From a bacterium (GTDB taxonomy: Bacteria > Patescibacteriota > Saccharimonadia > Saccharimonadales > UBA4665): a DNA stretch of 35,635 nt. Shown one piece after another: positions 34,222 to 35,635 of this stretch; the first letter of the stretch is position 1, and each line of letters opens with the position of its first letter. The stretch covers positions 1 to 35,635 of the forward strand of contig JAKBVU010000005.1 in NCBI GenBank assembly GCA_021841155.1, written 5' to 3'. Made by a program: the position numbers and the translations under genes. The notes below the pieces were generated by a model, which made no database searches, was not told the origin of the DNA, and saw only the letters and a list, made by a program, of their open reading frames with translations.

Positions 34222-35340
34222 TTAGAAATCATATGGTCCACGAGGTTTATCTGTTAGCTGAACTTTGTCATATTCCGATAAAGTATCCGCTAGTTTATTT
34301 AATGACTCTGGATATTTGTTGTCTTTAAGCTGTTGATATTCGATCCACGAACCATTGCTTGGCCTCAAACTCGAATTTGCTTGCTTATTTTCTAAGAAGT
34401 AAAACCAGACTGATACATGCCTTGCATTATCGGTATGGATGAAAAATGATTTAATGTTTTCTTCTTTTACGCCCGTAATATTTGATAAAGTTCTTTCTCC
34501 GTATTCACCTGCGTAAATAGGGGATGAAGCCACAATGGGATCTTGATCTACCATTAGGATTTTATTTTTATCTCGAAGTATTAGAGCCGCTTCACCGTAC
34601 CAATAACCTTTATCAATAACCAGTTTAATTGGTAGCTGTTTACGAACTGAATTGGAGTTATCTTTACTAGCATTAACTAACCTATCTTCACCGACTTTAA
34701 TACCTTTTGTTTCTGGGTAAATAGGATAGTCGTATATTGCTCCTACATATCTGGCACCAAAATCTACTAAGGGATATGTAGCTCCACCAGAGTTACTCCA
34801 TGTACCTATACCACTTTGATCTATACCAAGTAGCCCAACAGTAACAAATTCCTGCAAAGCATAGCCCGGCATACTTCCTGGATCGCCTAGATAGCAATTA
34901 AGTAAGTAGTTCAGGTTTTCTACGTTTATCCTATTACTGGCGTGTATCATCCTAATAGTTTCGTCATAATTTATTTTGCCCTTATAATAGGCGACCACTA
35001 CTTTTCCAACTAATTCTGATCTTCTTTTATCGTCATGATTTTGAATACTCGTAAATATTAAGCTCCAAAAATGAGTTTTATGCTTTCCTGTTAGTTTTTT
35101 ATTTAATTTTTTGAGATTGTGATCGCTTAAATTACTTGCTTCATAAAATGCGTCAAACTTATGCATAAAGATAGCATCTGAAATACTACTCGGTGCTTTA
35201 AGTAACATTAGAATTGTTCTTAAATGCGACTCATCCTTGAATACTGTGTTTAATGACTTAGCTAACGGCTCAATATGCTTATAAGTAGAGCTAGCTAATG
35301 CCATAGCAGATTTAATATCACTATCAGAACTATTCTTCAT
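34222..35340 (-). CDS. Unrecognised 372-residue protein
   Basis: No family recognised. The N-terminal 150 residues are mostly helical and charged (KSAMALASSTYKHIEPLAKS, LKKLNKKLTGKHKTHFWSLI). The C-terminal half is mixed alpha/beta with YWYGEAALILRDKNKILMVD, an order of strands that recalls Nudix folds, but the REXXEE Nudix box is absent. There is no membrane helix. A TATACT box lies eight bases before the ATG, and a perfect 15-base palindrome overlaps the promoter, suggesting specific repression. It is convergent with the restriction operon and lies on the mobile element, so a defence, toxin or maintenance role is possible but unproven. Confidence 0.55.
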   Translation of the reverse strand: MKNSSDSDIKSAMALASSTYKHIEPLAKSLNTVFKDESHLRTILMLLKAPSSISDAIFMHKFDAFYEASNLSDHNLKKLNKKLTGKHKTHFWSLIFTSIQNHDDKRRSELVGKVVVAYYKGKINYDETIRMIHASNRINVENLNYLLNCYLGDPGSMPGYALQEFVTVGLLGIDQSGIGTWSNSGGATYPLVDFGARYVGAIYDYPIYPETKGIKVGEDRLVNASKDNSNSVRKQLPIKLVIDKGYWYGEAALILRDKNKILMVDQDPIVASSPIYAGEYGERTLSNITGVKEENIKSFFIHTDNARHVSVWFYFLENKQANSSLRPSNGSWIEYQQLKDNKYPESLNKLADTLSEYDKVQLTDKPRGPYDF

Positions 35341-35348
35341 ATATTATA

Positions 35349-35378
35349 AGTATAGCTTCCTTATTACATACTATGTAA
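35349..35378 (-). promoter_or_regulatory. Promoter with palindromic operator candidate
   Basis: On the minus strand TATACT (35349-35354) precedes the 372-residue gene. The perfect palindrome TTACATA-C-TATGTAA (35364-35378) covers the spacer and -35 region. Confidence 0.45.
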
Positions 35379-35392
35379 CTCTGACTAGGAAT

Positions 35393-35515
35393 CTATACTA
35401 GAGAATTATGGATCTTAGACTGTTTGTACTTAATGTAATCGTTACCGATAATATCCTTCCAACGCAACATTTCTTCAATAATGAGTGGTAACTTATCGTC
35501 CCGGTCGACCTCCAT
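35393..35515 (-). CDS. Possible small charged protein (40 residues)
   Basis: An ATG at 35515 opens a 40-codon frame beginning MEVDRDDKLPLIIEEMLRWK and ending in a Lys/Tyr-rich stretch. Its mix of charged and hydrophobic residues looks like real protein rather than chance translation. It ends 52 bases before the 372-residue gene in the same direction. No ribosome site lies at the usual distance (AGAGG is about 15 bases away). It could be a small partner protein or a remnant of a longer gene. Confidence 0.3.
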   Translation of the reverse strand: MEVDRDDKLPLIIEEMLRWKDIIGNDYIKYKQSKIHNSLV

Positions 35516-35567
35516 ATTATTTTTGCTTCAACCTCTGTGTTTTCTAAAAATTTTTGCTTAAAAAGTA

Positions 35568-35596
35568 TTGACAATATAATCCATTGTATATACACT
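35568..35596 (+). promoter_or_regulatory. Promoter of the right-edge gene
   Basis: A perfect TTGACA (35568-35573), a 17-base spacer and TACACT (35591-35596), seven bases before the ATG at 35604. Another leaderless-type layout, here on the mobile element. Confidence 0.5.
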
Positions 35597-35603
35597 AGAT
35601 TAT

Positions 35604-35635
35604 ATGAAAACAGCTGTAATAAACTTCAAAACTGA
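35604..35635 (+). CDS. Start of a possible RelB/DinJ-like antitoxin gene (cut by the window edge)
   Basis: Only ten codons are visible, MKTAVINFKT, then the window ends. This opening strand (M-K-T-x-x-I-N-x-K-T/V-D) is typical of RelB/DinJ ribbon-helix-helix antitoxins, which pair with RelE/YafQ toxins and control their own promoter. A toxin gene would be expected just to the right. Ten residues are few, so the call is tentative, though the strong promoter supports a real gene. Confidence 0.4.
   Translation, partial: MKTAVINFKT

Noticed and set aside
35398-35595. 65-codon minus-strand frame at the right edge
   Set aside because: Its translation looks like noise (Ser/Leu/Ile-rich, no domain), it overlaps the right-edge promoter, and the 40-codon frame at 35393-35515 on the same strand looks more protein-like.
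1-35635. Recoding of UGA as glycine, as in some Candidate Phyla Radiation lineages
   Set aside because: UGA serves as a normal stop, for example in the tsaE-tsaB overlap (ATGA), and core proteins such as RecA and RuvB read correctly with the standard code.
1-35635. A CRISPR array or cas genes
   Set aside because: No regularly spaced repeat series and no Cas-like protein were seen.
24327-35635. A second copy of the tRNA-Lys 3' end that would mark the right boundary of the element
   Set aside because: I found no repeat of the tRNA 3' sequence by eye; the boundary is probably beyond the window. A sequence search is needed to be certain.

Overview
The window looks like a chromosome segment of a Candidate Phyla Radiation bacterium, most likely Candidatus Saccharibacteria (TM7). 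This rests on the strongly AT-rich coding, short genes (for example a 133-residue TsaB), a compact pilB-pilC-pilin-pilM-pilN-pilO cluster, many small single-pass secreted proteins, and UGA still read as stop. Phylum assignment is inference; no rRNA is present to confirm it.

Bases 1-24240 are host core. From the left: a secreted hypothetical, a PAP2 phosphatase, tRNA-His, a small membrane ORF with a PQ-loop protein, a LytR-CpsA-Psr cell-wall ligase, a P-type-ATPase-like protein that has lost its catalytic motifs, a CTP-dependent lipid kinase-like protein, and a LysM protein between two tRNA-Pro genes. Next come rny-ymdB (RNA turnover), tsaE-tsaB (tRNA t6A), a PRC-barrel protein, recA-recX, and a large secreted protein divergent from the type IV pilus genes (pilB-pilC; pilin with its own promoter and terminator; pilM-pilN-pilO plus a small membrane protein). 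The core ends with the Holliday-junction cluster yebC-ruvC-ruvA-(aldo/keto reductase)-ruvB. Many host genes show a -10 box exactly six bases before the start codon, so leaderless transcription appears common here. Genes such as pilin, rny, yebC and recA instead have leaders with Shine-Dalgarno sequences.

From tRNA-Lys (24250) to the right edge lies an integrated element with less AT-rich, differently styled coding. A large serine recombinase runs antisense through the tRNA-Lys gene and its terminator. Behind it sit a hairpin that resembles a terminator or attenuator, a second resolvase-domain protein lacking every catalytic residue, and a small charged protein. After about 670 bases of regulatory DNA with an operator-like palindrome comes a tightly coupled four-gene operon: hsdR, an hsdM-hsdS fusion, a Schlafen/AlbA_2-type protein and an unrecognised 356-residue protein. 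A convergent unrecognised 372-residue gene, a possible 40-residue ORF and the start of a RelB-like antitoxin follow. I saw no second copy of the tRNA-Lys 3' end, so the element probably continues beyond the window.

The most interesting candidates for new biology are the catalytically dead resolvase paired with the active recombinase, the two accessory genes fused into the type I restriction operon, the dead P-type ATPase, and the back-to-back pilus promoter sharing one palindrome as both -35 boxes.
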